Shown here: piece by piece, positions 14,534-23,463 of the stretch
Layout: each line of letters begins with the position of its first letter
Numbering within the stretch: the first letter of the stretch is position 1
NCBI GenBank assembly: GCA_964589365.1
Contig: CAZPTQ010000061.1
Span: 1 to 25,699, forward strand
Direction of reading: 5' to 3'
Source of the DNA: M3007 sp964589365
GTDB taxonomy: Bacteria > Bacteroidota > Bacteroidia > Chitinophagales > Saprospiraceae
DNA: 25,699 nt
Program-made: the position numbers and the translations under genes
Notes under the pieces: generated by a model
The model's input: only the letters and a program-made list of their open reading frames with translations
Told to the model about the DNA's origin: nothing
The model's database searches: none

Positions 14534-16414
14534 CTATCCCTCCTGCCACACGTTGTCTTTCGGTTTTGCCTCGGGGATGGTTTTGCCTCCCAAAGTAACC
14601 TTTTTTGGGGTTTTCCCTGCTGAAAGCTTTAGTTGGAACACCCGTTTGTCGGCATTTTTCCATTCCTCGGCCGTTTTATGGATGTACTCTTTCGAGGTAT
14701 CGGTGTATTCGATTTCTAAATGAATTGGCACCGGGATGATGCCTTTTTTTTCGACATAGATCACGTAGTTGGCACTTCCGTTGCCTGTTGCATTGTCCAT
14801 TTTTGCTACCTCCAGTTTCAAATCCGGGTATCCAAATTCAAAAAACCAGGGCTTCCAGAACCAGTCGAGGTTTTGGCCGGAGGCGTTGTTGAAGGTGTTG
14901 AAGAACTCGTAAGGTCCCGGGTGTTTGCCTTTCCAACGATCTATGTACGTTGTCATGCACTGGTGAAATTTCTTGTAACCCAACAGGTCGAGCAATTGGG
15001 TATAGGCCAATTGTGGGCGCGTATAAGCTGCAAAACCATACGAGCGGCCATCCAACGCGCGTGAGGGCACCATGGGCGGTACCTCCCAGTCATTGCCAAA
15101 ACCCCAGCCTCCGCCGATGCGGCGCTGTTTGTTTTCAAGGCTGTCCGCTAAAAAATGGTCGAAAAAACTGGCCCAGCCCTCATCCATCCAAGCGTAGTAT
15201 TGCTCGTTGATGCCCATCATGAACGGGAAGTAAGTGTGAGATGCTTCGTGGAGGGTCAGGCTCGTCACACGATCTTCCGACACGCTCGCGTCGTTGATCA
15301 TCATTGGGTATTCCATGCCGTCATTGCCATTGAACACAGTGAGACAAGGGTAGGGGAAGGGGTAGCCGGGAAGCCAGGTGCTCATCAAGCGGATGCCATC
15401 AGCGGCGATCCGGGCCACCCGTTTGAAATCCCTGGATTGGGAATTATAGACCGCGCTGACCAGGGTGCGGCGATTCGTTTTATCATCTACTACCACCGAA
15501 GTAGCGTCCCAATTATAATGATCGCTCGCAGCAAAAGCGAAGTCCGGCACATCCGTTGCTTTGAACCGGAAAACATTTTTCTTGAGATTTTTGAACACCC
15601 CGCCCGCCTTCAATTCGGCTTCTGAAAAAATGCTGACCACTTCATTGCTGGTATGCGCACTTTGCCAGCGTTCGAGGAATTGTGGCTGTAAAATATCGGC
15701 TGCATTTTGCCATTCACCCGTGGCCCAGGCCTGGTATCCCTTTGGCAATGTGATGCTTACGTCGTAGTTGGAAAAATCGTGGTAAAATTCCTGCAATCCA
15801 TTGTAGGGCGCACTCGCCCAGCCGTGGAGGTCGTCGTACACCGCTATTTCAGGGTAAAAATAGGGAATGAAAAATGTAGTAGGATCGCATATACACTCCC
15901 GGGTTGCGTGTTCGGAAGCAGGCAAGGTGTACTCCCAGGCTACGGAAAGTTTGAGTGTACTCTTGGTCGGTAAGGGTACTTTCAACTGTATGTCGAGGTA
16001 GCTGTTGTGCCGGTTTTGAGCGGCTTTTTCCACCGCTACGCCATTGATGGTCAATTGTTCAATTTCCACCCCGTCGGTCACGTCATTTGGGTCTACGTCG
16101 TCGGCACGCTGACCACCTTTTCGGTAGAGGTCGGGCAGGAGTTTGAGACGAACCATTCTAAGCGTGTCGGGGCTGTTGTTGTAGTAAGTAACCTCTTGAG
16201 TGCCTTCCAACTCGTGTTCTTTGGGGTTGAGGGCAATATTGATTTTGTAGTCGGAGCGGTTTTGCCAGTAGTTGGCACCTGGGTTTCCATCCCAGTTGCG
16301 TATGCCTTTTTCGTAGGAATTTTCAAAGTTGCGGGGGAAAGGAAGGCTGCTGTTTTGGGCCATGTTTTCCCCGAAAAACAAAAAGAGTAAAATGAAGAGA
16401 AGTAACGTTCGCAT
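14534..16414 (-). CDS. Secreted M1 family (gluzincin) metallopeptidase
   Basis: 626-residue zinc aminopeptidase-type enzyme. The start at 16414 gives a signal peptide (MRTLLLFILLFLFFGENMAQ); an in-frame ATG 25 codons upstream would bury it. An N-terminal M1 beta domain (about 55-285) precedes the catalytic domain. The substrate-binding strand is GMEYPMM (a GAMEN-type motif, about 366-372). The zinc motif is HEASH (389-393), followed after exactly 18 residues by the third ligand Glu412 in DEGWASFFDH, the classical HExxH-x18-E spacing. It is probably periplasmic or surface-exposed and degrades peptides. No T9SS sorting domain is evident at the C-terminus (KPKDNVWQEG). A -7 element lies just upstream. 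It follows no partner gene. Confidence 0.94.
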   Translation of the reverse strand: MRTLLLFILLFLFFGENMAQNSSLPFPRNFENSYEKGIRNWDGNPGANYWQNRSDYKINIALNPKEHELEGTQEVTYYNNSPDTLRMVRLKLLPDLYRKGGQRADDVDPNDVTDGVEIEQLTINGVAVEKAAQNRHNSYLDIQLKVPLPTKSTLKLSVAWEYTLPASEHATRECICDPTTFFIPYFYPEIAVYDDLHGWASAPYNGLQEFYHDFSNYDVSITLPKGYQAWATGEWQNAADILQPQFLERWQSAHTSNEVVSIFSEAELKAGGVFKNLKKNVFRFKATDVPDFAFAASDHYNWDATSVVVDDKTNRRTLVSAVYNSQSRDFKRVARIAADGIRLMSTWLPGYPFPYPCLTVFNGNDGMEYPMMINDASVSEDRVTSLTLHEASHTYFPFMMGINEQYYAWMDEGWASFFDHFLADSLENKQRRIGGGWGFGNDWEVPPMVPSRALDGRSYGFAAYTRPQLAYTQLLDLLGYKKFHQCMTTYIDRWKGKHPGPYEFFNTFNNASGQNLDWFWKPWFFEFGYPDLKLEVAKMDNATGNGSANYVIYVEKKGIIPVPIHLEIEYTDTSKEYIHKTAEEWKNADKRVFQLKLSAGKTPKKVTLGGKTIPEAKPKDNVWQEG

Positions 16415-16439
16415 ATAAATCCAGATTGAAAAATTTTGG

Positions 16440-16447
16440 CAAACGTA
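16440..16447 (-). promoter_or_regulatory. Predicted -7 promoter element of the M1 peptidase gene
   Basis: TACGTTTG on the minus strand matches TAnnTTTG, 25 nt before the chosen ATG. No TTG at proper -33 spacing was found. Its position supports the start at 16414 rather than 16489. Confidence 0.45.
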
Positions 16448-16519
16448 ACAAAATCCAATTGCTTTTGTAACGTGATGCGGCCTATTCAAAAAAGCGTAGG
16501 GCGCTTAGAAGATGAAAAA

Positions 16520-16552
16520 AAGGCAGTCACGGGTTCAAGCAGGGGCTGCCTT
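16520..16552. terminator. Orphan bidirectional terminator-like hairpin in a divergent intergenic region
   Basis: AAGGCAG and CTGCCTT form a 7-bp stem with a 19-nt loop. The plus strand continues ATTTTTG and the minus strand continues TTTTTC, so both directions look terminator-like. It lies in the 298-nt region between two divergent genes (M1 peptidase and rlpA), where no gene that would need a terminator is seen. It could end a small RNA or mark a lost gene. Confidence 0.5.
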
Positions 16553-16712
16553 ATTTTTGTGCAAATTTGGTAATTTCAGAAAAACAACCGTGTTTTGGCC
16601 TGATTTTCAAAGGGTTGAAAAAATGTACAGTTCGCTGACGAAATTTGTGAATTGGACGTTTTGCTACCTGAATATGATAAACAGCAACCAATAACAACAA
16701 AATCTCCTACAG

Positions 16713-17537
16713 ATGCGCCAGACTCTCTATGCTTTCGCCGCTTTATTTGCCATAGCCTTATGTTCATCTTTCATGCTACAAAAGGAAGAATATGGCAAAG
16801 CCGGCTATTACGCTGATTCGCTCCATGGCCGCAAAACTGCCAGTGGCGAGAAATACGACAAGTATGAATTCACCTGTGCCCATAAAACCCTCGCTTTTGG
16901 CACCAAAATCAAAGTGACACGGCTCGACAACAAAAAATCCGTGATCGTCCGGGTCAACGACCGCGGCCCATTTGTGGAAGGCTATGTAACAGATCTCTCG
17001 CGAGCCGCCGCGGAAGAAATCGGTCTAATCAAAATTGGGGTTACCCGGGTGAAAGTTGAAATCGTAGGGGTGACTTCCACCGCTCGCGTGGCAGCGGAGA
17101 CGGATGGCAATGCCACACTCCTCATCGCCCGTGGCGACACTAGGGCTTCTAAACTTGCCGCCAGCCCTGTTCAATACAGCAGCAGGGAACCGCAGCCTAC
17201 CGGAACAAAAGGAACTGCCCGCCGAGGTTCAAGTGGTGACAAGCGGCTCACCGAACTGTATGCTGTTGACATTCAAAAATCCCGCAAAGAAGGTTTCGGT
17301 GTGCAAGTCAGCACGCTTTATGATGCCGACAATGTGCTTCCTGTGCTCAAAAAACTCCAGCAAGAATGGCCACTTAAAGCACTTGTAAGCGTCGAAAAAG
17401 ACGAATTGTACAACAAGAGCACTTACAGGTTGATCATCGGGCCGTTCTCAGATGCAAAAACAGCCGCGGCACAGCAAAAGATTGCCGCAAAAAAAGGCTA
17501 TAAGGGTTGTTTTGTGGTAGATTTGGGAGGAATGTAG
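16713..17537 (+). CDS. rlpA: RlpA-like septal ring lytic transglycosylase with SPOR domain
   Basis: 274-residue envelope protein. A signal peptide (about 1-22, MRQTLYAFAALFAIALCSSF) is followed by a double-psi beta-barrel RlpA domain (about 27-120), with GKAGYYADSLHGRKTASGEKYDKYEFTCAHKTLAFGTKIKVT and the conserved VIVRVNDRGPFVEGYVTDLSRAAAEEIGL segment. The conserved Asp in VNDRGPF is present. A linker of about 75 residues leads to a C-terminal SPOR domain (about 195-272, FGVQVSTLYDADNVLPVLKKLQ ... YRLIIGPFSDAKTAAAQQKI), which binds denuded glycan at division sites. No lipobox is seen, unlike E. coli RlpA. A strong intrinsic terminator follows. The gene stands alone. Confidence 0.93.
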   Translation: MRQTLYAFAALFAIALCSSFMLQKEEYGKAGYYADSLHGRKTASGEKYDKYEFTCAHKTLAFGTKIKVTRLDNKKSVIVRVNDRGPFVEGYVTDLSRAAAEEIGLIKIGVTRVKVEIVGVTSTARVAAETDGNATLLIARGDTRASKLAASPVQYSSREPQPTGTKGTARRGSSGDKRLTELYAVDIQKSRKEGFGVQVSTLYDADNVLPVLKKLQQEWPLKALVSVEKDELYNKSTYRLIIGPFSDAKTAAAQQKIAAKKGYKGCFVVDLGGM

Positions 17538-17570
17538 GAGTTGGGATATTTGGATATTCAGATATTTGAA
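17538..17570 (+). repeat. Short GATATTTG-type tandem repeat after rlpA
   Basis: GGGATATTT, GGATATTC and AGATATTT follow the rlpA stop codon directly and precede the terminator hairpin. The units are 8-9 nt and degenerate. It is similar in position and character to the heptamer arrays elsewhere in the window. Confidence 0.5.
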
Positions 17571-17605
17571 ACGGGCATGTCGCAGGCTGCGAGATGCCCG
17601 TTTTT
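17571..17605 (+). terminator. Strong intrinsic terminator of rlpA
   Basis: ACGGGCAT pairs with ATGCCCGT, and inside it TCGCAG pairs with CTGCGA, giving about 14 bp of stem with a G mismatch on each side and a very short loop, followed by TTTTT. It lies 33 nt after the rlpA stop. The A run before the left arm and the T run after the right arm are short but fit. Confidence 0.88.
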
Positions 17606-17633
17606 GATTAGTGAGAAAATCCACAACAAGTTC

Positions 17634-19088
17634 TTATCCGTTTTTCAAGGTTTTTGCTTTTTCTAGGAGCCAGCGCCATTCGGCGGCTTGTTTTTTTTCT
17701 TGGGTGCGTTTGGTTAGGATTAAGGAGCGTTTAGTGTCGCCAGGAATTGAGTGAACAAGTTGGTGCAGCAGGTTGGCGAAGTCTGAGTGGATTTGTCTTT
17801 GGTTATCAGAGAGGAGTTTTTTAGAAGTTCGGCTTAAGAACATCTTGAAAGCATCAAGTTTGTAAGGGAGCAAATCGGAACGTAATTCGTAAAGGGCTTT
17901 TAGTTCGAGGCGTTTTGCTTGCAATAAATAAAATAAGTAGAGGGATGTATCTGGTATATTGTCCAAGCAGTCCGAAAATCGGCCGACCTTGAATAAGTAA
18001 GTGGCCAAATTCAGCCTATAAATATCTTTGGTTTCATTTTCATCTTGAAGTTCATTTTTGTGTTTTTCAATAAACGCTAATGCCCAGTCATATTTTTCTA
18101 TCAAAAGTGCATTGTTTGCAACAGCCATATACTTGCTTCGACTAATTTTCCCTTCACTATGAAGATATCCTCTATCAAGATTGTCCTTATAGAGATCGTG
18201 AAGCATATGTGCCATTTCTAGTTTTTCATAATCTGAAGATATAGATAATACGCAAAGATTTCGTAAAAATGCATAGAAGTCAGACAGACTTCTGGGGTCT
18301 AAACTCTTTTCATTCTGCAACAATAATTCAAAAAGATGTTGAACTTCTGAAGCGGCTGGAGCGTTCTTCCTTAGTAAATTAAAAATTTCATGGTTTATCT
18401 TGATGCTTACCGATTCCTCCAGACAAGACTTCGGTATGTGGTTTTCTTCAAGGAGGAGGCTAATGTTTTTAGGGACATTCAAGAGTGCTATTTTCTGTTG
18501 TAAAAGAAACTGGTTTAGCAACACCAGACGGTTATGGAGGTAATCTTGTTCGAGCGCTTGAAGTGTATTGGGGATGTTGAGATCCCCTTTTGCTTGATTG
18601 TGACGTGTTTCTTCCTCATACTTGGAATATTCTAAAAGAAACTGGCGATGGTAAAACTGTTGGCTATGTTGAAAAGCGGTGTCTTGCGATTTTTGAAGCC
18701 TTGCCAATGTTTGCCGGTAAATCTTATCCAATCCCCGTACACGGAGTTCTTCTGAATAATCTATCAATTGATTGAATTCGTTATCTTCCCGAAAGTATCG
18801 CTGTGCAATCAAAAAGGCCTTAACAACCCTGTGCGCTTCCACCATCAACTTCTCCAATTTTCCCTCCACGAAAGCCTGATTAGAGAAAACTTTTGCAAAA
18901 ACTTCCTTTTTTTCCATTCGTTGTTCACAAAAATCCCACGGATGATTCAAAAAAATATCAAGAAGTGGAATAACTTGAGCCTTCATTCTGCCATTATTGA
19001 ATATCCCTGCTGCTGCAAAATGCAAGATTTGCGTCTTTTCTTCGGGTATTAGCGTTCGAATCAACGCTGCCAACAGACTTTGTTCCAT
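17634..19088 (-). CDS. Hypothetical helix-rich protein, family not recognised
   Basis: 484-residue predicted cytoplasmic protein without signal peptide or membrane segment. It begins MEQSLLAALIRTLIPEEKTQILHFAA. The whole chain looks alpha-helical and charged, rich in Leu, Glu, Lys and Gln. Stretches such as YMAVANNALLIEKYDWALAF, DIYRLNLATYLFKVGRFSD and LFYLLQAKRLELKALYELRS have the spacing of TPR-like helical hairpins in the C-terminal half (about 315-430). I see no catalytic motif. The opening residues (a small helical domain, about 1-75) might be an effector or adaptor domain, but this is speculation. It is divergent from a T9SS surface-protein gene with 104 nt between the starts, and is more AT-rich than the housekeeping genes before it. 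Function unknown. Confidence 0.8.
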   Translation of the reverse strand: MEQSLLAALIRTLIPEEKTQILHFAAAGIFNNGRMKAQVIPLLDIFLNHPWDFCEQRMEKKEVFAKVFSNQAFVEGKLEKLMVEAHRVVKAFLIAQRYFREDNEFNQLIDYSEELRVRGLDKIYRQTLARLQKSQDTAFQHSQQFYHRQFLLEYSKYEEETRHNQAKGDLNIPNTLQALEQDYLHNRLVLLNQFLLQQKIALLNVPKNISLLLEENHIPKSCLEESVSIKINHEIFNLLRKNAPAASEVQHLFELLLQNEKSLDPRSLSDFYAFLRNLCVLSISSDYEKLEMAHMLHDLYKDNLDRGYLHSEGKISRSKYMAVANNALLIEKYDWALAFIEKHKNELQDENETKDIYRLNLATYLFKVGRFSDCLDNIPDTSLYLFYLLQAKRLELKALYELRSDLLPYKLDAFKMFLSRTSKKLLSDNQRQIHSDFANLLHQLVHSIPGDTKRSLILTKRTQEKKQAAEWRWLLEKAKTLKNG

Positions 19089-19192
19089 GATTTCGGCGGA
19101 ATAATCGTTAAAAAGTGTTATAAGTTTTTTCGGGTCGAAGGAAGGACCTTTACCGCGAAAGTAGATGTTTCACTAAAATAACACCTTAGATT

Positions 19193-20316
19193 ATGGCTAG
19201 GAATTCTCTTGTTGTACTTCTCCTTTGTACACTCCAACCCGTGTTCCCCCCAAATTTCGCTGCAAATGAGCCAGCACCGCAGGAAAACGCTACAATTAAA
19301 GTTGACTATTGTGATGCCCCCGCTCCTGACGATTTTCGAGTAATCAGTATTGCTTCAGGCCAGCCTCTTTGGGTTGGGTGTCGGCTTGGCCTGGAGCATT
19401 TAACACTTTAACGGTATATCTACAAGATAACTATGGCGGTTGGACAACTTTGGCTACCTATCCTGCTGTTACGGGGGATTTTTATGTTGTTAGTAACTTA
19501 TCGGTAGGTTCGTATAGAATAACAAATGCTACTAATTACACTAATGGGGTAACAAGCATTATATTTTCTGAAGTGCTTTTTAAGATTATTGATCTGACGA
19601 CCGCTGGCCGTACACCAGTGAATCCAATTCCAGTTATGAATTGTAGTTCAATCAGCCTGAACCACGAATGGGTTGGATTTAAAGTGACAGAAATATCAAC
19701 AGGCCGATCAAATTTATTTGAATTTCAAGTGGAAGGGATGTCGGGATTAGCAAGGCGGGTTGCAAACAATCAGATAGTTGCAGTTGATGAAAATGGAACA
19801 TTTCCAATAGGAGATCAACGTATTAGCGTTTGGTTCTCCTTTCAAATGGATGATAAAAGCAAACCACTTGGCCAACAAGCTGCGGGCTTTGTAAAAATAT
19901 CCCAAAATGGTTCAGGTAATATTGGAATTTGTAAAGATATAGACAATCCTCCTGTACCATGGAAGCCGGAATTTGAATTTACAGCACTTTTTGCAGAAAA
20001 TGTCATCATATCTGTTCCTCCTGGAGGCGGTACTGGGACTGGCCAAGGGTTTGCTGGCCATCCAAATAGTGGCCAATTTCATGCACAAAGCCCCTTTAGG
20101 GAGAGCATAGATGTATTTGCGCCCGATTATTTATTCGAAAATAATGAGGCAATCATCCATTTACTGAATATGAAAGGACAGATAGTATTGTCTCAGAACT
20201 TCAATTTACAAAATCCAACAACATCCATCCCAACAGGATCGCTTATTCCAGGGTTATATATCCTCCAAATTGAATCAAGTATGAACACAGAAGTTTTAAA
20301 GGTTCTGAAACTCTAG
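19193..20316 (+). pseudogene. T9SS-exported surface protein, split by a frameshift
   Basis: Two overlapping reading frames make up one gene. Frame 1 (19193-19411) gives a signal peptide (MARNSLVVLLLCTLQPVFP) and the start of a domain (VDYCDAPAPDDFRVISIASG). Frame 2, in use from about 19360 to 20316, continues it (ASLGWVSAWPGAFNTLTVYLQDNYGG). Adding one base near 19358-19362 (TCAGG|CCAGCC) restores a continuous FN3-like stretch, so a 1-nt deletion or base-calling error is likely. The body is beta-rich with a ...VGFKVTEISTGRSNLFEFQVEGMSG... segment. The C-terminus (about the last 70 residues, FAPDYLFENNEAIIHLLNMKGQIVLSQ ... GLYILQIESSMNTEVLKVLKL) is a T9SS type A-like sorting domain. Function unknown. 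The next gene encodes another T9SS protein, 73 nt downstream, also frameshifted. Confidence 0.75.
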
Positions 20317-20358
20317 AAAATTGCCCCTTCAGAGAAAAGTAGGCAAACTTTTATTGGT

Positions 20359-20366
20359 TAAATTTG
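20359..20366 (+). promoter_or_regulatory. Possible -7 promoter element of the repeat-propeller protein gene
   Basis: TAAATTTG matches TAnnTTTG, 23 nt before the ATG at 20390. No TTG at -33 spacing is present, so support is weak. Confidence 0.3.
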
Positions 20367-20389
20367 AAAAAAGCAAAACTCTAATTCTA

Positions 20390-21959
20390 ATGTTAAAATC
20401 AATTTTTCCCCTGCCTTTGTTCCTTATTTCAGCCACTTTATTCGCTCAGCCAAATATACAGTGGCAATCAGTGCTTGGTGGGAGCATAAATGATGAAGCA
20501 CGGTCCGTAGAACAGACCTCAGATGGGTTATGTCGTGGCTGGCTTTACCGTCTCAGATGATGGCGATGTAGCGGTAAATTATGGGTTCTCTGATTTTTGG
20601 GTAATCAAATTTGACAGCCTTGGTGCTCTTCAGTGGAGAAAAAACTTTGGCGGAAGCAGTTTTGAGGCAGCTTATGCTATTAAGCAAACAACAGATGGTG
20701 GTTATATAGTAGCTGGCTACACTGAATCCAACGACATAGACGTGTCCGGAAACCATGGGCAAGAAGATGCCTGGCTTCTAAAACTGGATAGTATTGGCAA
20801 CATCCTTTGGCAAAAGTGCCTTGGCGGAAGTAAATGGGATGAAGCGAAAGATATTCAATTAACCATTGATGGCGGCTATATTTTGATTGGCAGATCTAGT
20901 TCTACTGATGGCGATGTTACGGGAAACAATGGCTCTCTAGACTATTGGGTTGTGAAACTGAGCGCAAGCGGGCAGATTGAATGGCAAAAATCGTTTGGTG
21001 GGAGCGATTACGATTTTGGTTATACGGTCTTCCCCACCAGTGATGGAGGGTACATTGTCGCTGGGGAATCTCAATCAACTGATGGGGATATCACAGGCAA
21101 TCCAGGCGGCTTGGCTGCGTGGGTGATAAAATTGAATTTCGAAGGCAAAATTGAATGGCAAAAGGCATTAGGAGGCTCCCTCCTGGACCGCGCAAATGAA
21201 GTTATCCAAACCAGAGAGGGTGGTTATATGGTTTTTGGACAGACAAATTCAGATGACGGCGACGTTTCAGGCAACCATGGAGGGTACGACTTTTGGGCAG
21301 TGAAATTGAGCGCGGCGGGTGAAATTGAATGGCAGAAAACCATGGGCGGTAGTAGCGAAGACTATGGTCAAAGTATACAACAAACAAAAGATGGGGGGTA
21401 TGTAGCAACGGGAATTGTCAATTCAAACAACGGCGACGTGACCGGAAACCATGGCAGTACAGATATGTGGGTAGTTAAGTTGACAGAGGGGGGCGAGATT
21501 GAATGGCAGAAAGCATTTGGAGGAACATCTGCTGAGCGGGGATTTTCCATCAAACAGACCTCTGATAATGGATATATTGTGGCCGGCGATGCCTGGTCTA
21601 ATAATGGCGACGTATACGGCGTACATGGCAAAACCGACTTCTGGATACTCAAACTCTCCCCCGAAACTACCCCCACATCAAGCCCCATCACTCAAACGCT
21701 CAACATTTACCCCAACCCCGCCAGCCACTTCATAAACTTGTCAGTTCCGTCTCTACGCGCCGAAGTTTCAACGGAGGCGGGAGAAGACTCCATCCTGACC
21801 CTCCGCATCACCGACCTCTTGGGCCGTGACCTCCGTGGCCAAATCATCTCAAATGGTAGTAACGTAAACATCGCCACACTCCCCCACGGCCTCTATATCC
21901 TGACTGCGACAACAGCTTCAGGCAGGGTCTTTTCCGGGAAATTCAAGAAACAGGAGTGA
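20390..21959 (+). pseudogene. T9SS-exported seven-repeat (probable beta-propeller) protein, frameshifted
   Basis: The start at 20390 gives a signal peptide (MLKSIFPLPLFLISATLFAQ). Seven repeats of about 55-58 residues follow, each starting xIxWQxxxGGS and containing QTxDGGYIVAGxxxSxDGDVxGNxGxxDxWVxKL. Seven copies suit a seven-bladed beta-propeller. A T9SS type A sorting domain ends the protein (LNIYPNPASHFINLS ... LPHGLYILTATTASGRVFSGKFKKQE). The first repeat is broken at about 20523-20530: the sequence reads TCAGATGGGTTATG where the repeat expects Ser-Asp-Gly-Gly-Tyr, so two bases (probably G of a G run) are missing and the frame changes. Apart from this the gene is complete. It may be a true inactive or phase-variable gene, or a homopolymer base-calling error. 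Surface display is inferred from the sorting domain; the ligand is unknown. Confidence 0.8.
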
Positions 21960-21970
21960 GGGGTGCATCG

Positions 21971-23449
21971 CTATTTCTTCAATCCCAACGCCACCGCCCG
22001 AAAACTCGCCAACCCAGCCTCCAAATTCTCCACAATCTCCAACGCCAGAACATCCGGATCCGGCAGATTGTCCAGATCTGCCAGCGACTGATCCTTGAGC
22101 CAGGTAATGTCCAGACTGGTCTTGTCGCGGGCCGCAACCCATTCATAACCGAACTTCCGCCAGCGCCTCTCCGGGTTGATGTCCGGATGGTTGGTTTCGG
22201 TTCGCTTGTGGCGGTTGGATGGATTGTAGCAGGTGATGAAATCCCGCAAATCTTCCAGCTTGAGCGGGTTTTTCTTGAGGGTGTGGTGAATGTTGGTGCG
22301 GTAATCGCACACCCGGATATCCTTGGACCAGGCGGTTTTGCTGCTGGGCTTGTTGTCGAAGAACACCACATTGGCTTTAACGCCCTGGGCATAAAATATG
22401 CCGGTGGGGAGGCGCAGAATAGTATGCAGATCCGTGGTTTCCAAGAGCCTTTTGCGCACTGTTTCGCCAGCGCCGCCTTCGAAGAGCACGTTGTCTGGTA
22501 AGACGACCGCCGCTTTGCCATCCGATTTGAGCAGGGTGCGGATGTGCTGCAGGAAGTTGAGTTGCTTGTTGCTGGTGGTCGCCCAGAAATCCTGGCGATT
22601 GTAGGTCAGGTCTTCCTTTTCCTGTTCGCCTTCTTCGTTGGTGAAGGTCTGGCTGCTCTTTTTGCCGAAGGGCGGATTGGCCAGCACATAATCGTACCGA
22701 GTGCCAGGGTCTGCAATCAGTGCATCAGCAGGGGAGATGAAGTTATCGCTGTCAATATCCCCGATATTGTGCAAAAAGAGGTTCATCAAGGCCAGGCGGC
22801 GGGTGCTGGCCACGATTTCATTCCCAAAGAAGGTCTGGTGCTTCAGGAATTCCCTTTCTTCTTTGTCCATCTGTGGGTGATGGTCGAGCAGGTAATCATA
22901 AGCCGCCAAAAAGAAGCCGCCCGTTCCGCAAGCCGGATCGGAGATAGTTTTGAGCGGTTATGGACGCACACATTCCACCATTGTGCTAATGAGCGCACAC
23001 GGGCTGAAGTATTGCCCGGCGCCGCTTTTGGTGTCTTCTGCGTTTTTCTCCAGCAGACCTTCGTAGATGTCGCCTTTGTCTTTCACGCCCTTCATGAGCC
23101 ACTGCTCGGCATCAATCATGGCGATGATCTTGGAGAGTTTGGCAGGGTCTTGAATTTTATTCTGGCTCTTGGTGAATATCTGACCGAGCATGCCTTTGCC
23201 CAATTCATAAAGCAGAATTTTGTAATGTCTATAAAGTTCGGCACCCTTCAAATCCACCAAACTTTCCCAGTCGTATTCGGTGGGTATCGACATTTTCCGG
23301 CTATAGGGCGGCTTGCTGTATTCATCCGCCATTTTGAGAAAGAGCAGGGTCAGTTGCTCCAAATAATCGCCGTAGCCCACACCGTCGTCGCGGAGGGTAT
23401 TGCTGAAGGACAAGGCTTTGGTGACGATGGCTGAGTTGGTGTTGGACAC
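21971..23449 (-). pseudogene. hsdM: Type I restriction-modification methyltransferase subunit, interrupted by an in-frame stop
   Basis: HsdM is the N6-adenine methyltransferase subunit of type I restriction systems. The N-terminal helical domain (MSNTNSAIVTKALSFSNTLRDDGVGYGDYLEQL..., GTG start at 23449; a TTG one codon before is possible) runs to MVECVRP and then meets TAA at 22958-22960. Reading straight on in the same frame gives PLKTISDPACGTGGFFLAAYDYLL, the SAM-binding motif I, and later ANPPFGKK, the NPPF catalytic motif, through to a normal C-terminus at 21971. A single CAA or AAA codon changed to TAA would explain it. As written, the short product lacks the catalytic domain, and the downstream part starts only from a TTG after motif I. 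No hsdS follows; the next gene is convergent. The RAYT gene ends 14 nt before the start. Confidence 0.88.
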
Positions 23450-23463
23450 CAAACAATGTGTGT

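Noticed and set aside
16530..16545. GGGTTCAAGC in the hairpin loop looked like a tRNA T-arm
   Set aside because: No acceptor stem, D-arm or anticodon arm can be fitted around it.
16512..16694. Small 60-codon plus-strand ORF between the M1 peptidase and rlpA
   Set aside because: It runs across the terminator-like hairpin, its composition is not protein-like, and no ribosome-binding or promoter signal supports it.
19355..19372. Programmed ribosomal frameshift in the first T9SS gene
   Set aside because: No canonical slippery heptamer or following stimulatory structure is evident at the frame change. A one-base deletion or base-calling error explains it more simply.
22958..22960. Stop-codon reassignment or read-through as an explanation of the hsdM TAA
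   Set aside because: Other genes in the window use TAA as a normal terminator (for example the TonB receptor and RAYT), and the locus is otherwise decayed.
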